Both the position numbers and the translations under genes were made by a program. The notes under the pieces were generated by a model, which ran no database searches, was not told where the DNA came from, and saw only the letters and a list, made by a program, of their open reading frames with translations. From a virus, in the IMG/VR virus record IMGVR_UViG_3300021961_000104, positions 1-59,340 of that record: DNA of 59,340 bases; one strand, 5' to 3'. Each line of letters opens with the position of its first letter. Position 1 is the first letter of the stretch. Shown in pieces: positions 31,792-41,922 of this stretch.

Positions 31792-33174
31792 TTAATAAGA
31801 AGATACGTTGAAATTTGTTGAAACAGCGAATAACTCTGCTGGTTGTCCAACTACACTAGTTCCACTAGCACCAATTGACATAGTTATTTCTGAGTAAAAA
31901 CCTTTTACACCAGTAGCTTCTGGTTCTCCAATACTATCATCTACTAATACTCTATTTTTATATCTCGCAGCATTCACAACATTATTAGGTCCTGAACTAG
32001 ATATACTTGAAAAATATTTATTTTCTTTCTCCCAAAAACCTGCGTATTGTAATTCTTGAATACCTGGTTCTAAATAAGACCCATCTACATAAGACTTAAC
32101 AACTTTAGCTCCTTCATAGTCTGTAACAAGACTTGTCATCTCCCAATTATCAGTACCTTCATAATTAATTGTTAAAAACTCTTTAACAATATTAGGAGAT
32201 GGATTTGCTATAAATGTTATAGTAGAAGCGTTATCAATGCCATAAAAATTAGATCTATTTACACTGTCAGAATAATGTAACCAAACTTTACCATTTTTAA
32301 TACTATAAAATTTATTTCTTAAACTACCCATTTGTTCTGGTACAAATGACATGAAACTCACCCAACCAGTAGGTTGTTCATCAAACATTAATGTTGAAAA
32401 ATAATTATTAATGTTATCTTGTAAAGAAATTACATAACTTTTGTTGTTAACATCCCAAGCTCCTTTTATTTCACCAGATGATGTTATATTAACTAGATTA
32501 TCTCTAAACCAGTCAACCATACCATGAGATGATATTTCTGTAATACCATCTTGAGAGAGTCTTAATACAACTGATTTATTTTTATCTGTAAAATATTTTC
32601 TATAACCGTATACGGCAAATGACTCTGGATTTGTACCAATACCCCATTCGCCACCATAAGGAACTATTTGACCTATTACAACGTTAGAGCTAGTCACAGT
32701 GCCACCACCTTCAGCAGAATAAATAGCATCTTTGTCTATTAAAGCTCTATTCACTTTTCTTTCTTGAAAAATAGTAAGGTTTGAATCTTCTGAATATAAT
32801 TTCTGTATAGATCCAAAAGCCGGGTCAACTGATTTAGTTATATTTTCAGCTGTAGAAAATACGTTAATTGCATTAAATCCTGTGCTTGAATTATATATAC
32901 CGGAATATATTAATCCGTTTTGTTTACGCTGTAAATTAGGTTCTTCTTCAACAAGATACGCTCTAACTCCTAAATCTACAATAGTATTATTATAACCACC
33001 ATTAATCCTAGCTTCTTCAATATACCAAAAACTATCCGACTTAGTTGGATCGGGTGGACCAAAATCATCATCATAAGAACTTGACCACTCAGGAGCAACG
33101 TCTACTTCATCGCTGTTTACTACTTTTTTTAACCAAAAAGTGTTATAATATCCTACTTCTAATGTTGCAGCCAT
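31792..33174 (-). CDS. Tail/cargo-type structural protein, 460 aa
   Basis: Beta-rich protein with repeated short hydrophobic strands, many Asn and Ser. The segment YGYRKYFTDKNKSVVLRLSQDGITEIS is characteristic of structural proteins in crAss-like phages and flavophages, where it lies next to the muzzle/stabilisation protein, as here. Probably a tail or neck component. The assignment is by recognition and context. Confidence 0.65.
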   Translation of the reverse strand: MAATLEVGYYNTFWLKKVVNSDEVDVAPEWSSSYDDDFGPPDPTKSDSFWYIEEARINGGYNNTIVDLGVRAYLVEEEPNLQRKQNGLIYSGIYNSSTGFNAINVFSTAENITKSVDPAFGSIQKLYSEDSNLTIFQERKVNRALIDKDAIYSAEGGGTVTSSNVVIGQIVPYGGEWGIGTNPESFAVYGYRKYFTDKNKSVVLRLSQDGITEISSHGMVDWFRDNLVNITSSGEIKGAWDVNNKSYVISLQDNINNYFSTLMFDEQPTGWVSFMSFVPEQMGSLRNKFYSIKNGKVWLHYSDSVNRSNFYGIDNASTITFIANPSPNIVKEFLTINYEGTDNWEMTSLVTDYEGAKVVKSYVDGSYLEPGIQELQYAGFWEKENKYFSSISSSGPNNVVNAARYKNRVLVDDSIGEPEATGVKGFYSEITMSIGASGTSVVGQPAELFAVSTNFNVSSY

Positions 33175-33203
33175 AATTTATTATCACTTATTTATTTTAA
33201 ACA

Positions 33204-36200
33204 TTACGGACATGTTGTTGGTTGTGTTGGATCGCAACTAAAAATATTATCTACTATTGGCGAGTTTAATCCATTATTAGCAAATCCATCTTCAACCATA
33301 GTGTTTACAACATATCTAACAATATTTCTAGCAATTAAATCTACTCCATCAAGATCCCATGGATCTGTAACTTCTGGTATATCTGGATATAACGTATATT
33401 GCACGTAAACTTGTCCCTTTAAATTCTCTTGAAAACCCTCATACATGAAAGTATCAAGTCCAGCACCATGGCAATTTCCTTCTGTTTCTCTAAATATATT
33501 TTTAATTAATTGTGTTATTTCAAAAGAACCTTGTAGATTTAATTCTGATTCATCAAAAGTTAAAGTAGCTCTAGTTGTATTAGCATCCTCGGTAACAAAT
33601 ATTTCATCACCTAAATCTGATCCGCATAGATTATTATTACTTTTGAAAAATTGCCATTTTATATCTTGTTTAAGTGGTAAGGTGCTTAAATCAAATTGAT
33701 TTTCATTTCCATTAACATCAGAAGGATTAGGCGTTACAATTTCAATACCTAACTTAAATTGAGTAGTATTATAATTAGTTAAAGCACCTATTAAACCACT
33801 TAAAATAGTTTTAGTTATTTGTACTCCACCTTCGTTTGAAGGATTTGAACTAGAGCACACGTACCATGTGTTTAAGCTAGGTTCATAAGCTAATCCGCCA
33901 TGTCTAGACCATTTAGTGGTACCATTGCCAAAATCTTCGTTAAGGTTATCAAACGGAGTTGAGGTAGGTTTAAACTTAGCAGTTCCACTTAAACTTGGAT
34001 TTATAAAAGGAGTTGGGTAAGTTACTTGTAACCAAACTTCTTTTTCATCTACTGTAAAACCAGTAGCATTATCAGCATCACTTAATCTATATCTTACAAG
34101 ATAATCCTGTCCCCTGTCAACTTTTGCTAAATCAACTTGTAGATACGCTGTACCGTCAGTTTGGATTGGAGAAAAAGTAAATGTTCCTGAAGAAATAGGA
34201 TCAAGACCGATTCCGTTTGGTTTAGAAGGATCTTCATAAGCTTTTTTTTGATAATAAACATTAAGTTGAAGCCCGTTTAATCGATATGGATTAAGATTTA
34301 AAGCAGTTGTTGCCCCGTTTTCAAGATCTTGAAGTTGAAATATAGGTATAATGTCAGTTGCTCCTTGTGCCTTTGGTATAAATATAGATGGAGAATTAAG
34401 ACTACCAGTTGCTGGAAAAACTCCAATATCACAAACATAATTTTGTAAAGGAATTTGTACAGTAATATCTTGAGTTAAACCAGATGGCAATGTAAATCTC
34501 ATTGTAATATCATATACATCAAAAGTAGAACTTTGTGATGTATATACAAAATCACTAATAGATTTTAAAGCATAAGTATCTGGCAGCGAAGAGGTTAATT
34601 CTAATTCAAAGAAATTATATGGAGTAACATCAGTTCCTATACCATTAACAACACTAATTATAACTCCAGTAGTACCTGATGCTATTGGATTTCCTTCTCC
34701 ATCTAATAAATTAAAAGGATCAGCAATAGCAACACCACCTGGTGCACTATATTCTATATTTTCTACAAAATTTGATGCGTCTGTTGGATTAGGACTTAAA
34801 CCCGAAATACCAACATTATCTTGTTTAATTAATTCATTAAGATCAGAAATTAAACCTCCTGTGGACGTTTCCCAGTATATATCTAATAATGATGTGACCG
34901 GTTCGGTTTCTAATATACTTAATCTAGGTAGATTTTCACCGCCCTCTTCGTATGCTGGCATTCCTATACCTAAAGATGTATTAGTTGAAATTCTTGCTAA
35001 CAAAGGATTTGATTGATTTTGATAAAACCCAGGAAAAGATGTATATGTTGTTCCAGGGTTATTATTATATAACTCTTGCTCAGAACCAATAGTAGTAGCT
35101 ATAAAATTATTTCTACCTGGATAATATTGTATAGTGAGCGGAGCTGCTGCAGAGTTATCATCATGCTCTGCTGTATTCTCAACCCTAACATAAAGTCTTG
35201 TGTTACTAGATCTATATTGTTGTTGGTCTGGACCAACTTCTGTCAAATCTCTTGGTATTTTGTTTATATTGTCTCCAATTAAAACAACATTTGCTATTTC
35301 ATCAATTTCTTCTGGTGTTATCGGAGTAGCGTATGATGGATTACCGTTTAAAAAACCAGGCAAGTAAGCATTGTAATAATCTTGCTCTGTTTGTTTGACT
35401 ACAATTCTATAAGAATACCAGCCTAATGGATTTATTGTATATACGTACTTGGCTTCAGTAGTTGAACCACCGTAACCACCAGTAAAATTATAAATATTTG
35501 CTATTTGCTCTTCAGTGGTTATCACAGTATCAGAGCCATTAAACGATGCAGATAATATTTTAGTGAAATCAACATGATAACCTCTTAAATAATTATTTAA
35601 TCCCGCGCCGTTAATTGGTGATAATTGAGCAGTAAAATCACCACCAGTTATCGTATATTCATAAGGAAAAGTTGAAGTTATTGTCGTTGTATTAACAACG
35701 TCTTGAAGCAAGAAGTTAGTTGGTTGAGCATAAGTTCCTACGTAAAACTGCGTTGGTGTTTCTTGAATAGGACTATTAAATCTTATTTGTAACGTATCAC
35801 CATACCAATTTAAAGGTCCGCCCCATCCTGATTCTTTGTACGGATGGTAAATAGTTGAAGTTGGTTCGTTAGCGTTAATGCCAGCTATAATTGTTGATAA
35901 TAAAACGGAAGAAGCTCTACCAAATTTATCGTACAATACAACGCCAACCTCGTAATTTCTATTTTGCTTTAAACTGTGGTTAGGATATTCAGCTGTAAAA
36001 TTTGAACTTGCTGGATTTTTAGAATTTACAAATATATTATAATCTAAAGAAGATGGAGCGTTGTTTCTATTAACATAATTACCGTAAACAACTCTATTAC
36101 TTATAACGTCTTGAGCTAATGCTCTAACCGGTACTTTATCTGAAACTCTGGTTGTGTCTGCATTTGGTAGTGTTTTATATGGTTTTTTAGATTGATAAGT

Positions 36201-37439
36201 ATATTTAAAATAATTCATATCCGCAGCATATTCATCTTCAAAAGTCACAGAAGATATAGGTACTGTCTGTAAAACCTTTATAGCTATAGCATCAGATTCT
36301 TTATATAATATATCAACTTCTTGTATTTTATAATCAGATAAAGGATTATTAGATGGAAATGGTATGTATAATTCTATATTATTAGCTTTATTCTCCATCC
36401 AAGACAATATAGTACTCTTGTAAGCATCCACTTCGTTTTTACCTCTATCACCGATTTCTCCAGCAACATACGCTTCTCCTAAGAAAAATCCATCTTGTTT
36501 AGGTATAAACATTACTTGAGTAAATGGAGCTATTAACGAATACTCATTGTCAGCATATTTAAATCTATAACTAAATCTTACAAATTTATCTTCTAAAAAA
36601 TCAGGATCTCCTTTCCAACTAGGATTACTAGATTCATCAGACATTGTAGTTCTTGAAAACTTTATAGTGTCATTAATTAATATTGTAGTACTAGAGTCTT
36701 GATCTACAGTGATAACTGTATTCGTTAAATCTGATTTATCAACATTAATAACAATACCTAAGAATTGTGGGTCTAAAATATTATCAATTTCAGTGGATTC
36801 GTCTACAGCATAATCTCCAACTGCTATAGTATTGTCTATACCAGATATTGTAAACGTAGTAGCGTCAAGACCCAGGAAAATTACTATTCTATTTTCTTCA
36901 ACAACAGCTGAGATGGGCAAATATGGTGAGAATTTAGCAACAGAAATGTGCTCTTCTTTTGTGTAGTAACCAGGAGAACTTAATGCTGTATTAACATTTA
37001 TAACTCTAGGTTGGTTTCTATTGTCTGTAAAAAACAATAAATTTTCCAGCATACTTATACCGTATACCGGTGACAGGGTAGAAAAATTTAAAAAACTTCC
37101 AGACACTAAAGTGTTAAAACTTGTTGACCCGGGTATATATCTATATATTGCACAACTAGCGCTAATTGGCGCTATTGTAGAACCAGAATAATCAGTTGTA
37201 AAAATATACATACAATTATTAGATTCGTCCATGAATAAACCAATAGCAGTATGCCCTTCAGGAGTAATAGTTTGTATTAACTCATTGCCTTTAATATTCT
37301 CTAAAGCTCCTACATCAGAACCTTCGGATCTATTAATAGATATATTTTGAGCATCTCTATATTCTCCATTTGGAAGAATTCTTTCATCAATATCTTTGTT
37401 CATCCTAGATTGGAGGAACATATTTTTAGATTCTGCCAT
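33204..37439 (-). CDS. Muzzle/stabilisation-type tail protein, 1411 aa
   Basis: The N-terminus MFLQSRMNKDIDERILPNG followed by YRDAQNISINRSEG is a hallmark of the stabilisation (muzzle) protein of crAss-like and related phages. The rest is very long, beta-rich and repetitive, with numerous Asn, Ser and Thr. It would form the end of the tail tube. Order next to the ring proteins supports this. A fusion of more than one tail function is possible at this length. Confidence 0.75.
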   Translation of the reverse strand: MAESKNMFLQSRMNKDIDERILPNGEYRDAQNISINRSEGSDVGALENIKGNELIQTITPEGHTAIGLFMDESNNCMYIFTTDYSGSTIAPISASCAIYRYIPGSTSFNTLVSGSFLNFSTLSPVYGISMLENLLFFTDNRNQPRVINVNTALSSPGYYTKEEHISVAKFSPYLPISAVVEENRIVIFLGLDATTFTISGIDNTIAVGDYAVDESTEIDNILDPQFLGIVINVDKSDLTNTVITVDQDSSTTILINDTIKFSRTTMSDESSNPSWKGDPDFLEDKFVRFSYRFKYADNEYSLIAPFTQVMFIPKQDGFFLGEAYVAGEIGDRGKNEVDAYKSTILSWMENKANNIELYIPFPSNNPLSDYKIQEVDILYKESDAIAIKVLQTVPISSVTFEDEYAADMNYFKYTYQSKKPYKTLPNADTTRVSDKVPVRALAQDVISNRVVYGNYVNRNNAPSSLDYNIFVNSKNPASSNFTAEYPNHSLKQNRNYEVGVVLYDKFGRASSVLLSTIIAGINANEPTSTIYHPYKESGWGGPLNWYGDTLQIRFNSPIQETPTQFYVGTYAQPTNFLLQDVVNTTTITSTFPYEYTITGGDFTAQLSPINGAGLNNYLRGYHVDFTKILSASFNGSDTVITTEEQIANIYNFTGGYGGSTTEAKYVYTINPLGWYSYRIVVKQTEQDYYNAYLPGFLNGNPSYATPITPEEIDEIANVVLIGDNINKIPRDLTEVGPDQQQYRSSNTRLYVRVENTAEHDDNSAAAPLTIQYYPGRNNFIATTIGSEQELYNNNPGTTYTSFPGFYQNQSNPLLARISTNTSLGIGMPAYEEGGENLPRLSILETEPVTSLLDIYWETSTGGLISDLNELIKQDNVGISGLSPNPTDASNFVENIEYSAPGGVAIADPFNLLDGEGNPIASGTTGVIISVVNGIGTDVTPYNFFELELTSSLPDTYALKSISDFVYTSQSSTFDVYDITMRFTLPSGLTQDITVQIPLQNYVCDIGVFPATGSLNSPSIFIPKAQGATDIIPIFQLQDLENGATTALNLNPYRLNGLQLNVYYQKKAYEDPSKPNGIGLDPISSGTFTFSPIQTDGTAYLQVDLAKVDRGQDYLVRYRLSDADNATGFTVDEKEVWLQVTYPTPFINPSLSGTAKFKPTSTPFDNLNEDFGNGTTKWSRHGGLAYEPSLNTWYVCSSSNPSNEGGVQITKTILSGLIGALTNYNTTQFKLGIEIVTPNPSDVNGNENQFDLSTLPLKQDIKWQFFKSNNNLCGSDLGDEIFVTEDANTTRATLTFDESELNLQGSFEITQLIKNIFRETEGNCHGAGLDTFMYEGFQENLKGQVYVQYTLYPDIPEVTDPWDLDGVDLIARNIVRYVVNTMVEDGFANNGLNSPIVDNIFSCDPTQPTTCP

Positions 37440-37445
37440 TTAATT

Positions 37446-38657
37446 TTAGTGTTTAATCCATTTAGATTTACCTCTCATTACTTGAGTAATTTCCTCAATC
37501 TTAATATTAGATAATCTTATTTTAGCGTTTCTTAATTTAGATGATTTTTCTCTTCTAAGTCTCTGAACCAAATACTCAGGTTGATTAGCCCTAGTAGATA
37601 TGATAGCATGTAGTATATGAGCATATAGAGCTTCTTCTGCTAACTTTGGAACCTTAGTGTCAGTGTCATACGCTAAACCATCAGAAATGTACTCTAAAAT
37701 GATTAATTGATTAACCATTCCACCTGCAAAAGACATTTTACCCTCGCGTTCGTTTAAATTAAACCAACCGTTCATTTGAGAGTATTGTGGGTCAGCTCCG
37801 TAGATTTCACCCCAATTAACATAACCTATCCATTCACCGTTGTTGTTATAATTTATATTAAAATCATCAACAACTTGCTGCTGTACGTTATTCTCATGCC
37901 ATCTTTCTTGTGTTATAGAAGTACCTTCTATATCTTCTCCGAAGTTATCTTGAGTTGGAACGCCTTTTGAATCCTGTACTTGTGTGTAGTAAGGACTCAT
38001 AGTTAAATTGTTTGTTGGGTATATAACGTGTTTTACACCAGCGTTATCTATCCAAGATGTTTTAACATAGTTAACATAATCTTGTGGTAACACTAATGTC
38101 AAACTAGGAGGTATAGTTAATTCAGCTGACTTTATGCTTTTTAAAGTATCATAACTAAATTCTTGTAAAGCTCTTTTAGCGTGAAATAGTACATCTGATT
38201 TCTTAACTGTTTGTATTAATTTACCATCTCCAACATATCCAACCATGAAGTTTTCTATAGCGTCATTAAGAGATATATAAGAATAACTACCATAGTTATT
38301 TTCTACAGTTTGACCATAAGCTTTTTCAGCGTCTGTATTACCATATTGACCACCGTCTAGCACTTTTAACTGTACAACAATGTACATACCGTTAGCTGGA
38401 GCAAGTCCAGATGGAAATACTATTGAATTGTTATTAACGCTAAAACTAGATGTATATTCTAACCAATCACCAGGAATACCAGTGCTACTTAAGTATAATT
38501 TAAAATTATTTAAAGCGTAATTTACATTATTAGGATCCCAACTTCCAAATACTAAACTAGTGTCAAACGTTGTTTTAAATGACAAAGTAGAACCATCTCC
38601 TCTAAAACCTTGAGTTCCTTGGTAATATTGCTGATTAGTTTCTGTTATTAAACTCAT
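37446..38657 (-). CDS. Ring/tail-tube type connector protein, 403 aa
   Basis: Starts MSLITETNQQYYQGTQG, with FRGDGSTLSFKTTFD next, a pattern seen in crAss-like ring proteins near the portal. The middle holds hydrophobic beta segments; the C-terminus is basic helical. With the muzzle protein just downstream, a tail-tube or connector role is likely. Confidence 0.65.
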   Translation of the reverse strand: MSLITETNQQYYQGTQGFRGDGSTLSFKTTFDTSLVFGSWDPNNVNYALNNFKLYLSSTGIPGDWLEYTSSFSVNNNSIVFPSGLAPANGMYIVVQLKVLDGGQYGNTDAEKAYGQTVENNYGSYSYISLNDAIENFMVGYVGDGKLIQTVKKSDVLFHAKRALQEFSYDTLKSIKSAELTIPPSLTLVLPQDYVNYVKTSWIDNAGVKHVIYPTNNLTMSPYYTQVQDSKGVPTQDNFGEDIEGTSITQERWHENNVQQQVVDDFNINYNNNGEWIGYVNWGEIYGADPQYSQMNGWFNLNEREGKMSFAGGMVNQLIILEYISDGLAYDTDTKVPKLAEEALYAHILHAIISTRANQPEYLVQRLRREKSSKLRNAKIRLSNIKIEEITQVMRGKSKWIKH

Positions 38658-38660
38658 TTG

Positions 38661-39431
38661 TTATGATTTTTCGTTTATTTTTGTCATTTGAGCTTCTTGT
38701 TCTGCGGCTTGTATAATAGTAGGATCACTTATAATAATACCGCAATATTTTAATATCTGTATAATTAGATTTGTTTGTTCTTCTTGAATTAATTCAAAGT
38801 CAATAGATGTGTTTGTGTCATATAAATATTGACCTTGAGAACCAACAATATAACCCCAGAATGGATTAGAAGGTTTAATAATTCCATTAACAAAAATACT
38901 ATTAGGTGTTGGTGTTATGTCTATGTATGGTGTGGTTAAATTATTTAAACCGGTGGCAGATGTTATTGAGTATAAAGGATAGTTATTTGATGGAGCTGTT
39001 AATCTAGATTTTGATATCGTCTTTAGTTCTTTGAAAGAAACTCTTTGAGCCTCTATATCTGTTAAAGTAGCGCCACCAGTTGAAGATATATAATCACAAT
39101 ATACACTTCCAACTTTATAAATAGCTCTATCTCCAACTCCTAAAGTTTGATTCCATTTATTACCAGTAACAGTCCAAACGCCTTCGTTAGTAATAAAAGG
39201 TATTAGTTTGTTTTCTAAGTTATAAAATGAATTAAAAAACTCAGTATCGTTTTGAGAATTTTGTTGATTTTTACGATTAAACTGATCTCCATCGGCAAAG
39301 TAAGATTCGAATATTTCAAGTTGAACTTGAGTCGCAATTTTATTAAACTCGTTTGGAGTTATATAACCTCTTTGCTCTTTATTTAAAATAAGTAAAACCG
39401 TCTTATATACTTCGTTTACGTTTACCGCCAT
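38661..39431 (-). CDS. Head-tail connector/ring protein, 256 aa
   Basis: The N-terminal part NKEQRGYITPNEFNKIATQVQ matches a conserved region of small connector proteins in crAss-like phages. It lies between the terminator and the tail-tube protein. The helical N-terminus and beta C-terminus are consistent with a ring subunit. Confidence rests on the motif and on gene order. Confidence 0.65.
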   Translation of the reverse strand: MAVNVNEVYKTVLLILNKEQRGYITPNEFNKIATQVQLEIFESYFADGDQFNRKNQQNSQNDTEFFNSFYNLENKLIPFITNEGVWTVTGNKWNQTLGVGDRAIYKVGSVYCDYISSTGGATLTDIEAQRVSFKELKTISKSRLTAPSNNYPLYSITSATGLNNLTTPYIDITPTPNSIFVNGIIKPSNPFWGYIVGSQGQYLYDTNTSIDFELIQEEQTNLIIQILKYCGIIISDPTIIQAAEQEAQMTKINEKS

Positions 39432-39451
39432 TGTGTTATTTTATTTATACT

Positions 39452-39474
39452 AAAAAGGCGGCCGAAACCGCCTT
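39452..39474 (-). terminator. Rho-independent terminator in the late block
   Basis: On the minus strand AAGGCGG, loop TTTCGG and CCGCCTT are followed by a short T-run. It lies between the stop of the 285-aa gene and the start of the connector gene, so it would reduce read-through from the capsid genes into the tail genes. Confidence 0.85.
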
Positions 39475-39493
39475 ATAATAGTATTACTTGTTT

Positions 39494-40351
39494 TTATAGT
39501 TTTTTATCTATAGATTTATAGATTTCAACACCTTCGTCTGTTTTCAAAAACGCTGCAAAAGCAGAGTAAGGATTTTCATCAAAAGGTACGTTCATTAATT
39601 TTCTACCATTAGCTCCCCAGGTAAATGTTCTTTGATCTGGTGATAAAATTATAATTTTAGCTTCTGCAGCTCTAATAGCTATATTTCTAAGTTGAACGTT
39701 ATCATCATTAGCTAAATCTATGAAAAGTTTTGGATTATTTCTAGCAAATAACATTAGATCTCTTTTTAATTCTTTTGAACTCATAGAACTAACTTTAGAA
39801 CCTAATTCAACTCTTAAAATAGCTTCAGCAAAATCAATATCCATTTCTCTAGCTAAATTCAATGCATCGATTTGTAAGTCTAAAATACTTAACTCATCTT
39901 GAGCTACCATAACTGGATTATATTCTGTATAAACTTTTCCTTTAGCTGGATGATATAATGATAATAATTTTTGTAAATTTTGTTTTTCTTTAGGTACAAA
40001 TAAAACTCCATCTTTAAATATAACGTGACCAAGAGTAACTTCTCCTTTTTGATAAGTTTTAAGTGGAGAAGATTGGTTTGTAGCATATCTTATTTCATGC
40101 TGCTCTCCAGTCTCTTCATCAAACCACAGCAACGCGTGTTTTGTAGTGTGTTTGCAATTTATAGTATACGTTAATGGAGATTTTTTTCCTTTTAAAAAAT
40201 ATGTTCTATCTTTAATTTCCCATTCAGGTTTTTTTTCAACTGTCTCTTTTTTCGCTACAGTTGGAATATCTACTGTATTTACATTTACAGTTTGTTCTTG
40301 GTGCGGAACTTCAATAACGTTATCCGCAGTTTTTTTAGCTTTGTTTGCCAT
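39494..40351 (-). CDS. Structural/head accessory hypothetical protein, 285 aa
   Basis: Lies just after the capsid gene, bounded by two hairpins. The N-terminal 50 residues are low complexity and basic, followed by a beta segment (WEIKDRTYFLKG) and a helical C-terminal half with LNLAREMDIDFAEAILRVE. This may be a head-completion, decoration or connector adaptor protein. No known family is certain. Confidence 0.65.
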   Translation of the reverse strand: MANKAKKTADNVIEVPHQEQTVNVNTVDIPTVAKKETVEKKPEWEIKDRTYFLKGKKSPLTYTINCKHTTKHALLWFDEETGEQHEIRYATNQSSPLKTYQKGEVTLGHVIFKDGVLFVPKEKQNLQKLLSLYHPAKGKVYTEYNPVMVAQDELSILDLQIDALNLAREMDIDFAEAILRVELGSKVSSMSSKELKRDLMLFARNNPKLFIDLANDDNVQLRNIAIRAAEAKIIILSPDQRTFTWGANGRKLMNVPFDENPYSAFAAFLKTDEGVEIYKSIDKKL

Positions 40352-40386
40352 GATATAATAAAATTAAATAGTTATAAAAGTAATAA

Positions 40387-40413
40387 TTACCCCCGTCATT
40401 ACAACGAGGGTAA
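40387..40413 (-). terminator. Hairpin after the capsid gene
   Basis: TTACCCCCGT (40387-40396) and ACGAGGGTAA (40404-40413) pair in nine of ten positions around a 7-base loop. Only a weak T-rich stretch follows on the minus strand. It may act as a partial terminator or as an RNA stabiliser that keeps capsid message abundant. Confidence 0.55.
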
Positions 40414-40431
40414 GAATTACATTACTTGTGA

Positions 40432-41907
40432 TTATGCTCCTTGGAATAATACAAAGTTATTAGCACCTTGTACACAAAGACATCTTTCAGAAAGGAAGTT
40501 TACCTCCATAGCGTCTAGATCAGATGTGTAAGCGCCTCCGGCAGAACCAGTCAACCATTGTTTCATTCTACGATCGTCAGCTTGTGAAGCTCTATAACGA
40601 ACATGTAAGAATGGACGACGGATATTTGTTCCTAGGATTTGATCGTAAACAGTTGAAGTTCCAGCTGGTACCAAAACACCTTCGATGCTAGCTGTCAACG
40701 TGTCATAAGCGCCTCGAGTAGAAGCATCGTTCAAATATTTCCAATCTGTCTTATAGAAATCGTAAGAACCTCTACGGAAACCACTAAATCCAAGATTTAA
40801 CGCCATTTCAGCAGAATTCTCAAATACACCATAAGAACTACCACCTTGGTAAAGTCCAGAAGCAGGTCCACCAACACTAGCTAACATATCATCAAAATCC
40901 AAAGAAGTTTGACGATTCAAGAAAAGCATGTTTTCTTCAATAGCTCCTTGAGTGTCTAAGTTTTTCAAGATTTCATCGAAAGCAGCTAGACCAGTAGCAG
41001 CAGTAAAACCAGTGTTTACATTACCACGATCTTTAATAGCAGCAAACAAACCTTGAGTCCCTTTGTAACCAGCTTGATAAGCAGCGTCACCAGAAACACC
41101 AACAGTAGAATCAGCTAACTCACCTTCTACAACAGCCATTTCTAAGTAATCTTCAAAACGTAAACGAGTTTCAGATTCAGCTTTTAAATACCAAAGGTAA
41201 CCAGAAGTACCGTCTTCAGTAGCAACTTCAACCCAACCAATTTGAGCCATATCAGATCCATTAACAACGTACTTGTCTCTAATAATGATTGGTGAATTAG
41301 AATATTGAGTAAAAGAAGGAGTAATACTTCTTCTTCCGGTAGTATCTGCTAAACCAGTAGAATTTATAACGCTAACACCTTTGCTATATTCAGAACCATA
41401 AACAAAGATTTTAAGACCAGTAGCCGCAACGGCAGAAAGATCAGCAGCGCCGTAAGGAGCTACTACAACTGTAGCTAAACTACCAGCTTGACTAGATGCT
41501 GTTACAACTGCTTTAATATCAGTGTTATTTGTATTATCTAAAATAACAATAGTGTCACCTTTAGAAATAACATTTTCAACAAAAGTATTAGCAGTTCCGC
41601 CTACTGTAAAAGTAAGAGTATCTACTAAGTCATTAGAAACCTCATTGTAAGCAATGTGTAGTCTATTTTGTTCAGACCAAATAACTTGATCTGATGTCAT
41701 TGGCATTTCAGCGCCAACCATGCGTAAGAAACCTGATAGAGTACGATTACCGTAACGCTCTACTTCAGCTTCGTAAATTTCTGGCAAATACTGTTGTGCA
41801 AAAGTATCTGTACCATTTACAGGATCGTTAAATTTTAGCCAGTTGCTATCATTTAACTGTTGTTTCTGACTTGGTTTAATAGAACCAAATGAAGGAGTTA
41901 AACTCAT
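40432..41907 (-). CDS. Major capsid protein
   Basis: The 491-residue product is of the size of crAss-type capsid proteins. The segment YGNRTLSGFLRMVGAEMPMTSDQVIW near residue 52 is characteristic of the family. It follows the scaffold candidate and portal genes in late transcription order, and has hairpins at its 3' end. It should have an HK97 fold and build the icosahedral head. Confidence 0.85.
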   Translation of the reverse strand: MSLTPSFGSIKPSQKQQLNDSNWLKFNDPVNGTDTFAQQYLPEIYEAEVERYGNRTLSGFLRMVGAEMPMTSDQVIWSEQNRLHIAYNEVSNDLVDTLTFTVGGTANTFVENVISKGDTIVILDNTNNTDIKAVVTASSQAGSLATVVVAPYGAADLSAVAATGLKIFVYGSEYSKGVSVINSTGLADTTGRRSITPSFTQYSNSPIIIRDKYVVNGSDMAQIGWVEVATEDGTSGYLWYLKAESETRLRFEDYLEMAVVEGELADSTVGVSGDAAYQAGYKGTQGLFAAIKDRGNVNTGFTAATGLAAFDEILKNLDTQGAIEENMLFLNRQTSLDFDDMLASVGGPASGLYQGGSSYGVFENSAEMALNLGFSGFRRGSYDFYKTDWKYLNDASTRGAYDTLTASIEGVLVPAGTSTVYDQILGTNIRRPFLHVRYRASQADDRRMKQWLTGSAGGAYTSDLDAMEVNFLSERCLCVQGANNFVLFQGA

Positions 41908-41922
41908 GATTTTTTAATTTTT